Assembly (NCBI GenBank): GCA_000247545.1
Contig: CP003316.1
Span: forward strand, 1,273,233 to 1,337,232
Reading direction: 5' to 3'
Source of the DNA: Pyrobaculum oguniense TE7
Lineage (GTDB): Archaea > Thermoproteota > Thermoprotei > Thermoproteales > Thermoproteaceae
DNA length: 64,000 bases
Shown here one piece after another: positions 23,394 through 32,101 of this stretch (positions within the stretch are counted from its first letter, which is position 1; every line of letters begins with the position of its first letter). The position numbers and the translations under genes were made by a program. The notes under the pieces were generated by a model. That model was not told the origin of the DNA and did no database searches. It saw nothing but the letters and a program-made list of their open reading frames with translations.

Positions 23394-23798
23394 GTGCTAG
23401 ACCTCTTGCTGTGGGTGGTTCTCTTTACGTTTTTACTGTGGGTCGTGCTTAGCCTACTAGCCGGGCGCTTGGCGAACCCTATTGGGGTTTTCCTCGGCGT
23501 GCTTCTAGCCCCTGTAGCCTTTATCATCGGAGTTGTGCTGGCGGGGCTTCTGCTGGTATTTGTGGCTGTGCTTATTCCCATCGTGGCGTTGGTTGCGGCG
23601 CCGCTTGCGCTGTTAGTTGGGTTTCTCTTTGCGCTTTACGTCCTCTCAGCGCTTACAGGCGTGGGGATGTTAAAGGCCCTCGCCGCGCTAATCCTCGCCG
23701 CTCTTATACTCATCCTGCTCAGTGAGCTACTCTGGCGCCTCCCCCTCCCCCCGAGTCTGCCAGCCCCCCTACCGCCAGGTTTATTCTTAAGCAGTTGA
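23394..23798 (+). CDS. Small multi-spanning membrane protein
   Basis: A 134-residue, extremely hydrophobic protein with three or four membrane helices separated by glycine/proline turns. It starts LDLLLWVVLFTFLLWVVLSL and ends in a proline-rich tail LPLPPSLPAPLPPG. The GTG start has ttaatataaatacg about 22 bases upstream. There is no family I recognise and no conserved charged residues inside the membrane, so a transporter role is not supported. Confidence 0.65.
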   Translation: MLDLLLWVVLFTFLLWVVLSLLAGRLANPIGVFLGVLLAPVAFIIGVVLAGLLLVFVAVLIPIVALVAAPLALLVGFLFALYVLSALTGVGMLKALAALILAALILILLSELLWRLPLPPSLPAPLPPGLFLSS

Positions 23799-23830
23799 CA
23801 CGGCCCCGCCACACCGCGAACAACTTTATA

Positions 23831-23851
23831 GGTATGTAGTTACTACATACC
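23831..23851. promoter_or_regulatory. Perfect 9+3+9 palindrome at the promoter of a decayed ATPase gene
   Basis: GGTATGTAG-tta-CTACATACC begins one base after a TATA-like box (actttata, 23823-23830) and ends just before the TTG start of the ATPase remnant. This is where an archaeal repressor would block polymerase. It therefore looks like an operator, for self-regulation or for a wHTH protein. No second copy was noticed in the window. Confidence 0.6.
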
Positions 23852-23855
23852 TATA

Positions 23856-24907
23856 TTGTTTAGGGACAGACCAGCGGGGACTCTCGACGTGTTGTTTGAC
23901 CGAGAGGCCGAGGTAGAGAGCTTACTAGACGCCGTTGGTAAAGCTACCTTGACTTTCGTCATCTGGATGGGGGAGGGTTGGAAAAACGTCGGTAGTTAAG
24001 TCAGCTACACACGGAAGGCTCCGGGTTTATATCGACGCAAGGGTTTTCGAAGATAGGCCCTACATCTCGTGCCAAGACTTTCTGGAGGCTCTAGTGGCGG
24101 AGATGAGGCGGCTTCTGCCCTTCCACATGAGGCTCGCCGAGCTTTTGTCCAGGGTGAGAGGCATTGCAGCTGCAGGAGTTAGCGTGGAGTTCAACACCGG
24201 CAGGTTGGCCCCCAACTTCGCCGACTTGATGGAGGTTTTCGACCAGTGGCTAGGTGAGCGGGGCGAGAAGCTGATATTTTGACGAAGCCCGGAGCTGGCC
24301 AAGCTGGGAGCGAGGATGTTGCTACCCGCCTTCGGATACGCCTACGACTACTTGAGGAACATCCCCTTCGTCTTCACCGGCTCTAAGGCTGGGCTACTTC
24401 TGAAATTCCTCAAGCTGGAAGACCCCGAGAGCCCCCTTTTTGGGCGGTACGCAGAGAGGCTCGAAAATAGGCCCTTCCCCCGGGAGCTGGCGCTGAGGTT
24501 CCTTAGAGGGGGTTCAGCCAGGCCGGGGTAAGGGTTGACGAAGGCCTCATACAGAAGGCAGTCGACGAGCTGGATGGCGTCATCGGATGGCTGGCCTACT
24601 TCGGCCTCAGGGCGTTGAGGAGGCCCTCGAACATGCCACAAGGCTAGCCGCCTCTGAGTCCTGCCTCTTCGTCCGCTACACGGGCTCAAAGCGGTATATA
24701 GAGGCGGCGAAGATATGCATACACGGCGCGAGGTGGTCGGACGTAAAGCGCTACCTCCAGGCGGCAGAGGGGAGGAGAATCACAGACGGCGAAGTCACCA
24801 AGATTCTTCGAAACTTGGTCAACTACGGCTTTCTTGAAAAAAGAGGCGATCTCTACGTCGTGCCGGACCCCGCCTTGCGGAAGGCGCTGGAGGCGCTTAG
24901 GTGTTAG
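23856..24907 (+). pseudogene. Archaeal AAA ATPase (PF01637-like), multiply frameshifted
   Basis: From a TTG: LFRDRPAGTLDVLFDREAEV, then WMGEG runs out of frame exactly in the P-loop. Two bases appear lost from ggt-tgc-gga, and GKTSVVKSA follows in the next frame. It continues LRVYIDARVFEDRPYISCQD. The Walker B region is damaged (LIF-stop-RSPELAKL; FDEAR is visible in a neighbouring frame). Then come YAYDYLRNIPFVFTGSKAGL, another shift near 24530 (AVDELDGVIGWLAYFG), and one more near 24600 before VKRYLQAAEGRRITDGE and a C-terminal winged helix GFLEKRGDLYVVPDPALR. At least three frameshifts and one stop make it a clear pseudogene. Its 3' end overlaps the stomatin gene by four bases. Confidence 0.85.
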
Positions 24908-25776
24908 CGCTTTTCTCCCTCTTTTAGAAAAGCCTGTAAGAAGCTGAGGAGCTCCATGGGCACCACTATCTTCGTCGAAGGCGATGCTGCGATGTTCTTC
25001 AGCGCTTCGAGGTACTGGAGCAACAGGGCGTTGTGACCCAGCTTAGACGCCGCCTCGTTCACCAGCTCCAGCGCCTTGGCCTGCCCCTCCGCCCTCAGAA
25101 TTGCTGCCTGCCTCTCGCCCTCAGCCTGCAAGATGGCGGCTTGCTTCTGGCCTTCGGCCTTCAAAATCGCCGCCTGCTTCTCGCCGTCTGCTTGGGTAAT
25201 CATCGCCCTCCTCTCCCTCTCGGCGGCAATTTGCTTAACCATGGCAGACTGCACAGTTGACGGCGGGATTATCTCCCTAATCTCCACGGCGGTGACCTTC
25301 ACCCCCCACCTAGCAGTGACCTCGTCCAGCTTAGCCCTAAGCACCGAGTTTATGTACTCCCTCTTCGCAAGGACCTCGTCCAGCTCTATGTCGCCCACCA
25401 CCGCCCTAAGCGTCGTCGTCGCTATGCCCACCGCGGCTTGCCTAAAGTCTTGGACCTGGGTGATGACCTTCTCCGGGTCCACCACCTTGAGGTATATCAA
25501 CAAGTCGATGTCGACGGGGGCGTTGTCCTTCGTGATGCACGTCTGCTTAGTCACGTCTATTACCTGCTCTCTCAGGTCTACCACATATGCTTGGTCTATG
25601 ACCGGGATTAGGAAAACTAGGCCTGGGCCCCTGATCCCTACAAGGCGGCCCAGGCGGAACACCACGAGACGCCTGAACTCGGGCACCACCCTAATCGAGC
25701 TCGCGAGTATTGCCAACACGATTACCGCTATTATAATTCCCAGGATGGCGGCGACTATCTCCGCCTGGAGAAGCAT
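24904..25776 (-). CDS. Stomatin/prohibitin (SPFH, band 7) protein
   Basis: A 290-residue protein. An N-terminal membrane segment (about residues 5-27) is followed by VVPEFRRLVVFRLGRLVGIRGPGLVFLIP, read over about 30 residues, the classic band-7 start. Then come DVTKQTCITKDNAPVDID and ARWGVKVTAVEIREIIPP, and a coiled coil made of four near-identical KAEGQKQAAIL-type repeats (about 195-235). Archaeal stomatins pair with NfeD. The NfeD-like membrane protease cleaves the stomatin C-terminus, as shown in Pyrococcus. Its gene follows the NfeD gene by three bases, so they form one operon. Confidence 0.93.
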   Translation of the reverse strand: MLLQAEIVAAILGIIIAVIVLAILASSIRVVPEFRRLVVFRLGRLVGIRGPGLVFLIPVIDQAYVVDLREQVIDVTKQTCITKDNAPVDIDLLIYLKVVDPEKVITQVQDFRQAAVGIATTTLRAVVGDIELDEVLAKREYINSVLRAKLDEVTARWGVKVTAVEIREIIPPSTVQSAMVKQIAAERERRAMITQADGEKQAAILKAEGQKQAAILQAEGERQAAILRAEGQAKALELVNEAASKLGHNALLLQYLEALKNIAASPSTKIVVPMELLSFLQAFLKEGEKR

Positions 25777-25779
25777 AAC

Positions 25780-26964
25780 CTATGCAGACTTGGCCTTTTT
25801 AACCATTAAGGTGAGACCCTCAATGCCCTCCACCACCACCCTCTCCCCTGGCTTTATCTCCTCGTCTGAGACAGCTGTCCACTCCTCCTCCGCCACGTAC
25901 ACAACCCCCGGCTGACCCGGCCTTATCCCAGTCTTGGCGACCCCCAAGGCCCCCACCAGCTGTGCCTTGTAGTCAAGCGGCTTTCTCCGCATCGCCTGCC
26001 TCACCTTATAGCCCAGGTAGGCCACGGCCAAGGCGCCCAGCGCGGCCAAGGAGGACAGGGCATAGGAGGCGCCTTGGAGCTGGTAGTAGGGCTGGCTGAC
26101 GCTTGCGAAGTATAGGGAGAGGCCGAAGAGGGCTAGACCAGTGGCGGCGAAGGCGCCGTGGCCGGCGAAGATCTCCGCGGCGATGAGCGTAGCCCCGCCG
26201 ATGGCCAGCGCCGCCCAGAGCCACTCAGAGCCCAGCTGGCCCAAGAGGTAGAGGGCGAGCACTAGTAAAAGCCCCCCGACTACGCCGACGCCTTGGAAGC
26301 CGCCGGCTAGGAGCTCGTAGCCAATGAACACGACGCCCAGCAGGAGCATGAGCGATATCACCGCGGGATCAGACAAGGCGTTTAGGAAGCTGGAGAGGGG
26401 GTCCCTCCGGTACTCGGCGACAAAAACTCAGCCACTCGACGGCGGCGGCTCGGCGATTCCCAGCTTAACGGCCTCCGCCCCGGTGAGCACCTTGTTCTCC
26501 CTAACAAAAGACTCGGCTATGTCCACCCTGGAGTCGTTCCACTTGGCAGACGCCAGCGCCCTCATCCGGGCCGCGGCGTAGTTCACCACCTTGGGATCAG
26601 GCGGCCTAGGCTCGGCGGCGCCTATCTCGGCGGTGGGCGCCATGTAGATCCTCCTAGCCGCCATGGCCACGAAGGCCCCTGCCGAAGCGGCCTTGCCCCC
26701 CTCCGGCACGTAGGCATATACCGGAACCCCCACGTTTAAGAACAGCTCCACAATTTGATCCATTGGGGCAAGGAAACCCCCGTAGGTATTGATAACCACC
26801 ACGAGAGGCAACCCGCGGCTTTGGGCATCCGCCAGCGCCGCTCGGGCTAGGGTAACGGCGGTTCCGTCAATGGTGCCATCGAGGTACAAGGCCACGGCGT
26901 TGGATGCGGCCAGCGCCAAGGCGGAGGCGAGCAGTGCAAGTACAACAGCACTCCATCCAGCCAC
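25780..26964 (-). pseudogene. nfeD: NfeD membrane serine protease gene with one in-frame TGA
   Basis: Two open parts lie in the same frame, 17 codons apart, separated by a single TGA at 26428-26430. The first (178 codons) has a signal peptide and the ClpP-like protease domain: INTYGGFLAPMDQIVE, the Ser nucleophile in KAASAGAFVAMAA, and GAAEPRP. The second (198 codons) has SDPAVISLMLLLGVVFIGYE, three or four further helices and the soluble OB domain (VGALGVAKTGIRPGQPG...GERVVVEGIEGLTLMV). The linker after the TGA, VFVAEYRRDPLSSFLNAL, fits an uninterrupted 394-residue NfeD. The protein may be split, truncated or read through; a sequencing error is also possible. It is the first gene of the stomatin operon. 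Confidence 0.8.
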
Positions 26965-27006
26965 GTCTATTCTTAAAGCCTTTAAAAATTATTTTCCCCA
27001 GCACCT

Positions 27007-27732
27007 GTGGTTAAGGATGTCAAAATGGCCATACGTGAGAGGATATGGCGCCTCATGGAGGAGCGCGGAGTGGCGGCTTTCCCCCGACCCGTGTACGGTC
27101 GAATACCTAACTTCAGGGGGGCCGAGAAAGCATGCGAGAATTTGGCAAGACTGGACGTCTTCGCCAAAGCCGCCGTGGTTAAGGTAAACCCCGACGCGCC
27201 GCAGAGGCCCTGCCGCGAGGCCGCCCTCGCCGCCGGGAAGAAGCTAATTATGCCGACTCCGAGAATCAGGGAGGGCTTCCTCTTCCTAGACCCAGCCCTT
27301 ATCCCCAAAAGCGCCTACCGCGAGGCGTCTACAATCGGAGGCGCCTTCAAGTGGGGGAGACCAGTAAAGCCCTGGGATCTCCCCCGCGTAGACCTGGTGA
27401 TAATCGGCTCGGTGGCGGTCAATCCCACCACCGGCCGGCGGCTCGGCAAATCCCACGGCTACGCCGAAATAGAGTGGGGCATCTTAACAGCCTTAGGCAA
27501 GGCAGGCGAGGACACGCCCATCGCAACCACGATCCACGACGTGCAACTGGTAGAAGACAACATACCGCGCGAGCCCTTCGACCTCCCCGTCGACGTCATT
27601 ACAACGCCGACGCGCGTAATACGTGTCAATAGGGTTGACAAGAAGCCAGCCGGCATCTTCTGGGAGTACGTAACAGATGAAATGCTTAGGGAAATCCCCT
27701 TGCTCGCAGAGTTGAAAAAGCTAGGTAAGTAG
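27007..27732 (+). CDS. 5-formyltetrahydrofolate cyclo-ligase-family protein
   Basis: A 241-residue protein from a GTG, with ATG 27025 as an alternative. MAIRERIWRLMEERGVAAFP, PVYGRIPNFRGAEKA, VKVNPDAPQRPCREAALAAG, GKKLIMPTPRIREGF and GFSHGY-like GKSHGYAEIEWGIL, followed by HDVQLVEDNIPREPFD, are the MTHFS/MTHFSD family pattern. Bacterial members convert 5-formyl-THF to methenyl-THF with ATP. In archaea that lack folate the substrate may be a modified pterin, so the reaction is uncertain. The 3' end overlaps the convergent ThiD-ThiN gene by 12 bases. Confidence 0.8.
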   Translation: MVKDVKMAIRERIWRLMEERGVAAFPRPVYGRIPNFRGAEKACENLARLDVFAKAAVVKVNPDAPQRPCREAALAAGKKLIMPTPRIREGFLFLDPALIPKSAYREASTIGGAFKWGRPVKPWDLPRVDLVIIGSVAVNPTTGRRLGKSHGYAEIEWGILTALGKAGEDTPIATTIHDVQLVEDNIPREPFDLPVDVITTPTRVIRVNRVDKKPAGIFWEYVTDEMLREIPLLAELKKLGK

Positions 27733-29070
27733 GCGCAGGGCCTTCTCGACCACCTCAACGGGACTTCTGCCGAGGATCGTGATCTGGGGCTCCTTCCCCC
27801 AGTCGCCGAGGTCTGCTATGATGTCTGGCGGCGCTCCGCCCGTTTGGGATAGGGCCTCCCCTACCACCCAGGCCATGGAGCCGCCCTCGACTTGCTTAAC
27901 CTCCTCCGGCTCCTTGCGGCGATCCACCACAGCCACTCTGTAGCCCAGGGATTTGGCCTTCTCTACCAAGTCGGGGGAATATCTTATATTCATGGCCGCC
28001 CTCGCCTCAGCGCCTTTTTTCACGAAGGCCAATATCTTCCTAGCCGTGTGGCTACTCGCGCCGAAGGTGGGCGGACCCGAGGGCCTCGCCTCGCCCATGT
28101 AGTTCACGATCCGCCCCGGGACGGCGGCGACGTCGCCCGGCCCCTCGGCGTAGCGGGGGTCGATCACATACCCTATATTAGACTGGACTTCGGGTATCGC
28201 CTTGGCGAAGACCGCGGCGTTTCTCCGTATTAAGTCCAGCGCTGCGTTGAGCTCTTGCACGGCCCTCCACCTCTCCGCCGGGATCTCCACCCACGCCGTG
28301 GGGTTCACAGGCCAGTGCCCCTTGCCCCTGGACACGCCGTATTTAATCGCCGTGTAGATAAACCTCTTCGCCGTCTTGATGGCCTCCAGGGGGTCGAGGC
28401 CCTTGGCCAGCGCCGCGGCTATGGCTGCCGAGTAGGCGCAACCTGTCCCGTGGGTGGCGCGGGACTCCAGGCGGGGCGTGGAGAACTTGTGGAAGGACCC
28501 CTTGTAGTACACGACGTCGACAGCCTCGGCGCCTTCAAGGTGGCCCCCCTTAACCACCACGACTTCTGTCCCGTACTCCTTGTGTATGTACTCGGCTGCC
28601 CTCTCCGCGTCCTTCTCTGAGGCGATTTTCATGCCTGTGAGCCTCTCCGCCTCCGGCCTGTTGGGGGTAACTACCTTGGCCACTGGGAGGAGCCTCCGCC
28701 TAAGCACGTCCACGGCGTCGTCTGAGATTAGGGGCGCGCCGGACTTTGCCACCATTACGGGGTCAACGACGAGGGGGAACCCCAGCTTAGACACGGTGGA
28801 GGCCACCTCTTCTATTATCTCCCTTGTGCCCAGCATGCCGGTTTTCCCCGCGTCTATCCCCATGTCGTCCCAAACCGCCATTATCTGAGACCTCACGAGG
28901 GACGGCGCAAGGCACTGGGCCTCCCTGACCTCGTAGGTGTTCTGAGCCGTAACACAGGTAAGAGCCGTTGTCCCGTGGACGCCCATGGCGGCGAAGGTCT
29001 TTATATCGGCGTGTATCCCGGCGCCGCCGCCGGAGTCAAGTCCAGCTATCGTTATGGCCACCCGCCACAT
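27721..29070 (-). CDS. thiD: ThiD-ThiN fusion: HMP(-phosphate) kinase and thiamin-phosphate synthase
   Basis: A 449-residue two-domain protein. Residues about 1-255 are Thi[55 protein letters not shown] and the anion-hole [16 protein letters not shown]. From about 265 is Thi[47 protein letters not shown], and [16 protein letters not shown]. Together they phosphorylate hydroxymethylpyrimidine and join it with the thiazole phosphate. This fusion is the archaeal arrangement replacing ThiE. It is cytoplasmic and transcribed alone. Confidence 0.93.
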   Translation of the reverse strand: MWRVAITIAGLDSGGGAGIHADIKTFAAMGVHGTTALTCVTAQNTYEVREAQCLAPSLVRSQIMAVWDDMGIDAGKTGMLGTREIIEEVASTVSKLGFPLVVDPVMVAKSGAPLISDDAVDVLRRRLLPVAKVVTPNRPEAERLTGMKIASEKDAERAAEYIHKEYGTEVVVVKGGHLEGAEAVDVVYYKGSFHKFSTPRLESRATHGTGCAYSAAIAAALAKGLDPLEAIKTAKRFIYTAIKYGVSRGKGHWPVNPTAWVEIPAERWRAVQELNAALDLIRRNAAVFAKAIPEVQSNIGYVIDPRYAEGPGDVAAVPGRIVNYMGEARPSGPPTFGASSHTARKILAFVKKGAEARAAMNIRYSPDLVEKAKSLGYRVAVVDRRKEPEEVKQVEGGSMAWVVGEALSQTGGAPPDIIADLGDWGKEPQITILGRSPVEVVEKALRLLT

Positions 29071-29104
29071 AAATACATAATTTTCCTTCCATTAATAACT
29101 ATTC

Positions 29105-29764
29105 TCAAGCAGGCCCCCACACGGCTAGCCTGGTCTCCGCCAGCTTCACGACATGTGCGGGCTTCGCAGTGGCAGGGCGGGACTGGGCGTAAAGATCAAG
29201 AGGGGCGTCTAAGGGGATCCCCAGCCTTATTGCATGTATGCGCACTGATAGGCGGAAAAGCCTCTCCACCTCTCTCTTGAAAACGTCTGAGTGACCAGGG
29301 GCAGATACGACCAGCACTCTGTAGGTTTTGGCTTGTCTCACGACCTCTACGAGCATACCGCTACCGCGCCGCGGGTGCGGAGGCGTCAAGAAGGTGGCCT
29401 CGGCGAGGGCTGTGCAGTAGATACAACGAGAGGCGTACCTCGCAACTGCCGCAAAGAAGGCCGACTCCAGCTCTCTCCACAGCCCCTTTTTTACAAAACC
29501 ATCGAATAGGTCAAGGCCGTCTTCAATCCTCAGCACACTTTCCTCCACGACCACCTTCCTAGGCGGTCCCGACGCCACGTACACCACGCTTCCAGCCGCC
29601 TGGCCTGTTGCCGCACGCACCCCTCTCCCCTTCTCCACTACTAGATATCTGCCTCTACACCTTTCACCAACCAAAAGGGGGACGTCTCCCACTAGCCTAA
29701 GGCACCCGTCGCGTAGGGGCAACGAGTTGTAGGACTTAGTTAAAACATACACGACTGGCGCCAC
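29105..29764 (-). CDS. Hypothetical protein
   Basis: A box gtataaat lies before this GTG at the usual distance, so I start here (219 residues) rather than nine codons earlier. The sequence begins VAPVVYVLTKSYNSLPLRDG. It contains two beta-rich segments, a helical middle (FVKKGLWRELESAFFAAVARY), a pair of cysteines in SRCIYCTALAEATF, and HPRRGSGMLVEVVRQAKTYR. It is a soluble protein of unknown family. It faces the ThiD-ThiN gene head to tail, 34 bases before its start, and may share its transcript. Confidence 0.65.
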   Translation of the reverse strand: MAPVVYVLTKSYNSLPLRDGCLRLVGDVPLLVGERCRGRYLVVEKGRGVRAATGQAAGSVVYVASGPPRKVVVEESVLRIEDGLDLFDGFVKKGLWRELESAFFAAVARYASRCIYCTALAEATFLTPPHPRRGSGMLVEVVRQAKTYRVLVVSAPGHSDVFKREVERLFRLSVRIHAIRLGIPLDAPLDLYAQSRPATAKPAHVVKLAETRLAVWGPA

Positions 29765-29851
29765 GGCGCTGGATTTATACGCGGTAGCCAAAATATTTCA
29801 ATATATGTGACAATAAACGCCGAATATAAAAGGCGTTGTGGAATATAACAC

Positions 29852-30022
29852 ATGTCTAAACAGAAGCTAAGGTTCTACGACATCAAGGCGAAGAAGTCCT
29901 TTGAAACGGATCAATACGAAGTGGTGGCAAAAGAGACTGCGCGTGGGCCGATGATGTTCGCAGTGGCCAAGTCGCCTTATACGGGTATAAAGGTCTATAG
30001 ACTGGTAGGAAAGAAGAAATAA
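29852..30022 (+). CDS. cc1: Crenarchaeal chromatin protein CC1
   Basis: A 56-residue basic protein, MSKQKLRFYDIKAKKSFETD to YRLVGKKK, with the core RGPMMFAVAKSPYTGIKVYR. This is the CC1 family described from Thermoproteus tenax and Pyrobaculum, a small monomeric protein that binds single- and double-stranded DNA. It is found in Thermoproteales, which lack the Sul7d chromatin proteins of Sulfolobales. The box gaatataaaagg lies about 25 bases before the ATG, giving a leaderless mRNA, and a T6 tract follows the stop. The wHTH gene starts 19 bases downstream, so read-through is possible. Confidence 0.9.
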   Translation: MSKQKLRFYDIKAKKSFETDQYEVVAKETARGPMMFAVAKSPYTGIKVYRLVGKKK

Positions 30023-30041
30023 ACCCTCCTTTTTTCACTCC

Positions 30042-30314
30042 GTGATTGACAAGGTTTTAGGCTCTCAAACCAAGGTCAAGATAATCCTCACCTTGTGGAG
30101 GCACGGCGAGATGAATATGGCGGCCCTCGTGGAGAAGGTAGGCGCGGCTCACCAAACAGTTATCCAGCAACTAGAACAGCTTATAGACTACGGCGTGGTG
30201 GAGGCTAGGCAGGTGGGGAGGATGAGGTTGTTTAGAATCGCCCGTGACCCCGCCTTTCAACAACTGGCAGAGGCCTTAGCCAGGGCAGACGAGTGGCTAG
30301 CCACGCGCGTCTAG
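30042..30314 (+). CDS. ArsR-like winged-helix regulator
   Basis: A 90-residue protein: LGSQTKVKIILTLWRHGEMN, MAALVEKVGAAHQTVIQQLEQL (recognition helix about residues 31-50), then the wing YGVVEARQVGRMRLFRIARD and a C-terminal dimer helix. This is an ArsR/MarR-type winged helix-turn-helix without metal-binding cysteines. It starts from a GTG just after the CC1 gene and a T tract. Its target is not visible. The last 18 bases overlap the convergent small gene. Confidence 0.8.
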   Translation: MIDKVLGSQTKVKIILTLWRHGEMNMAALVEKVGAAHQTVIQQLEQLIDYGVVEARQVGRMRLFRIARDPAFQQLAEALARADEWLATRV

Positions 30315-30560
30315 GCGGTTGCCGCACTTCTCAGCAACGCTGAGGATAAGCTCCAAGAGGGCGCCCTCGTTGTCGGGGAGGCCCTCGTAGGTGCGTCCAC
30401 AGATCTCCAAGACTACGGAGCCGCATCTGTCCACAGATACGTCTACCGATACCCCCAGCTCCTCCAGCGTCGGCCTTATGTACTTAATCCACTCAGTCAG
30501 CGTATATACGTAGTACTCCGGTGCGCAAATACGTAGCGTTAGGCGGCTATTCAAGAGCAC
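30297..30560 (-). CDS. Small hypothetical protein
   Basis: An 87-residue protein starting from a GTG that overlaps the end of the SDR gene by 14 bases ([20 protein letters not shown]). The pattern [40 protein letters not shown] has alternating strands and a helix, as in small alpha/beta folds. No family is recognised. Its start within the upstream gene suggests translational coupling on one mRNA with the interrupted SDR gene. Confidence 0.6.
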   Translation of the reverse strand: MLLNSRLTLRICAPEYYVYTLTEWIKYIRPTLEELGVSVDVSVDRCGSVVLEICGRTYEGLPDNEGALLELILSVAEKCGNRLDARG

Positions 30561-31445
30561 TTCTGAGCGCCTCCTTTACCCTAGCGCCTATTCTCTCCCA
30601 ATTAGCCAGCGCATCCTTCAGCAAAGCCCCTAACTCTGCGTCTCCTGTAAGCACAGTAGCCGCTTCTGAAATCACGACATCGTCGAGGTATATCATCTTC
30701 ACGGTTATCCCCCCGTCTATGGTTATATTAACCCCAGTTATCCACGAGGCGTGATCGGAGGCTAGGAAGGCCACCAAGTTGGCGACGTCCATGGGGTCAC
30801 CCACCCTCCCAGCTGGGTGTTGCAGGTGGTCCAGCCGGGTCAGCGCAGGGCTCCGAGGGGGGACTGCCAGGCGCTTGTGTCGACTCACCCCGGCGACACA
30901 GCCACCACCCTAATCCTATACTTCGCCAGCGTGACGGCAAGCGCGTGGGTCATGGCGATTAGGCCGCCCTTGGAGGCGGAGTAAGGGACAGTGTTCGGCT
31001 CCGACTGGAAAGCCCTCGTGGAGGCGATGTTGATGATGACGCCACCGTTGTTCTTAGCCATTATCCTCGCCGCGTACTTAGAACAGAGGTAAGGCCCAGT
31101 TAGGTTCGTGTCGATAACCTTGTACCAATCCTCCAGTGTCTCTTCGAAAAAGTCCTTGAAGTTGGCCACACCTGCGTTGTTGATCAGCGCGTCTAAGCGA
31201 CCAAATTTCTCCTCCACTTTCCGAAACAAAGACGCCACCTCCCCCTCCTTCGACACGTCCGCTTTGATGAACAGCGCGTTGACTCCATTTGAGCGGAGCC
31301 AGCGCTCGCGGTAAGCCCCAGCCTCTTCATCCGCGTCTGCTATAACCACAGGGGCGCCCTCAGCCCCCAGCTTGTAGGCGATGGCAGCGCCGATGCCCCT
31401 AGCCCCACCCGTGACCACCGCGACTTTGCCCGACAGCAAACCCAC
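30547..31445 (-). pseudogene. Short-chain dehydrogenase/reductase, interrupted by TGA and frameshift
   Basis: The first 186 codons are a good SDR: VTGGARGIGAAIAYKLG (NAD(P) site), KADVSKEGE, NNAGVAN, NIASTRAF, and the catalytic VPYSASKGG (YxxxK). The frame then stops at a TGA (30885-30887) after VVAVSPG, where many SDRs have Trp. VDTSAWQS follows in frame. In the C6 run (30857-30862, plus-strand G6) the frame is lost. [40 protein letters not shown] and [10 protein letters not shown] then complete the enzyme in another frame. The missing part holds the substrate loop, so the visible 186-residue product should be inactive. The substrate is unknown. Confidence 0.82.
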
Positions 31446-31464
31446 GGGACTACCCCAGCCGGCT

Positions 31465-32079
31465 TTAAAAAGTTACGCGCCTACCCCTCATCTGGGGCTG
31501 TCCAAAATCAAAACGCTCCTCCCGCCACGGGTCGGCGTTGAGGGAGTAGCCGGACATCTCCCAGTATCCCGGCACTGGGTCGTCCACGACCTCAAGCGCG
31601 CCGAAGTACTTCACGCTCTTCCACGCGTATCGAGTGGGCACCACCAGCCTGGCGGGGGCGCCGTGCTTCTTGGGCAGGGGCTCCCCGTTCATGGCCCACG
31701 CGATGATTGTGCTCTCCTCCCGCAAAGCCTCTATTGGCAGAGAGGCGCTGTAGCCGTCTATGCCCCAGGCCAGGGCGTATGGCCCGTAGGGCCTCGCCTC
31801 TTCGAGGAGGGCCTTGACCTGCACCCCCCTCCACACTACCTTCTCCACAGACCACCCCGTGACGCAGTGGAACGGCGCCACGAGGTCTATGCACGGGTAC
31901 TTCGAGGCCAGCTCCTTAAGCGGTATCTCTAGCGGCTTCTCGACCCTCCCCACAACCCTTATGATGTGCTGGTCGAAGCCCACGTCGGGCGGCTCAAATA
32001 CGTCGTATACGACGAAGCGGTGAGCCTTCACCTGGTTGGGAGGCCAGGGCCGTTCCACCTTAATCTCTTGACACTGCAT
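31465..32079 (-). CDS. Molybdopterin-dependent oxidoreductase (sulfite-oxidase fold)
   Basis: A 204-residue protein of the Oxidored_molyb family (PF00174). It has HRFVVYDVFEPPDVGFDQHI, then the Mo ligand Cys in APFHCVTGWSVEKVVWRGV (Cys about residue 71), GIDGYSASLPIEAL, and MNGEPLPKKHGAPARLVVP with YAWKSVKYFGALEV. The protein is short and has no Tat signal or dimerisation domain. It therefore probably works in the cytoplasm on an unknown substrate. A TATA-like stretch taaaataaaa lies before the ATG. Confidence 0.88.
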   Translation of the reverse strand: MQCQEIKVERPWPPNQVKAHRFVVYDVFEPPDVGFDQHIIRVVGRVEKPLEIPLKELASKYPCIDLVAPFHCVTGWSVEKVVWRGVQVKALLEEARPYGPYALAWGIDGYSASLPIEALREESTIIAWAMNGEPLPKKHGAPARLVVPTRYAWKSVKYFGALEVVDDPVPGYWEMSGYSLNADPWREERFDFGQPQMRGRRVTF

Positions 32080-32101
32080 GTAACTTGTCCGACTTTACCT
32101 T

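Noticed and set aside
25780-31445. TGA read as Trp or selenocysteine, suggested by NfeD and SDR
   Set aside because: Many clearly complete genes here end in TGA (for example the SppA-like gene and the GTPase), no SECIS-like hairpin is seen after either TGA, and the SDR has a second lesion.
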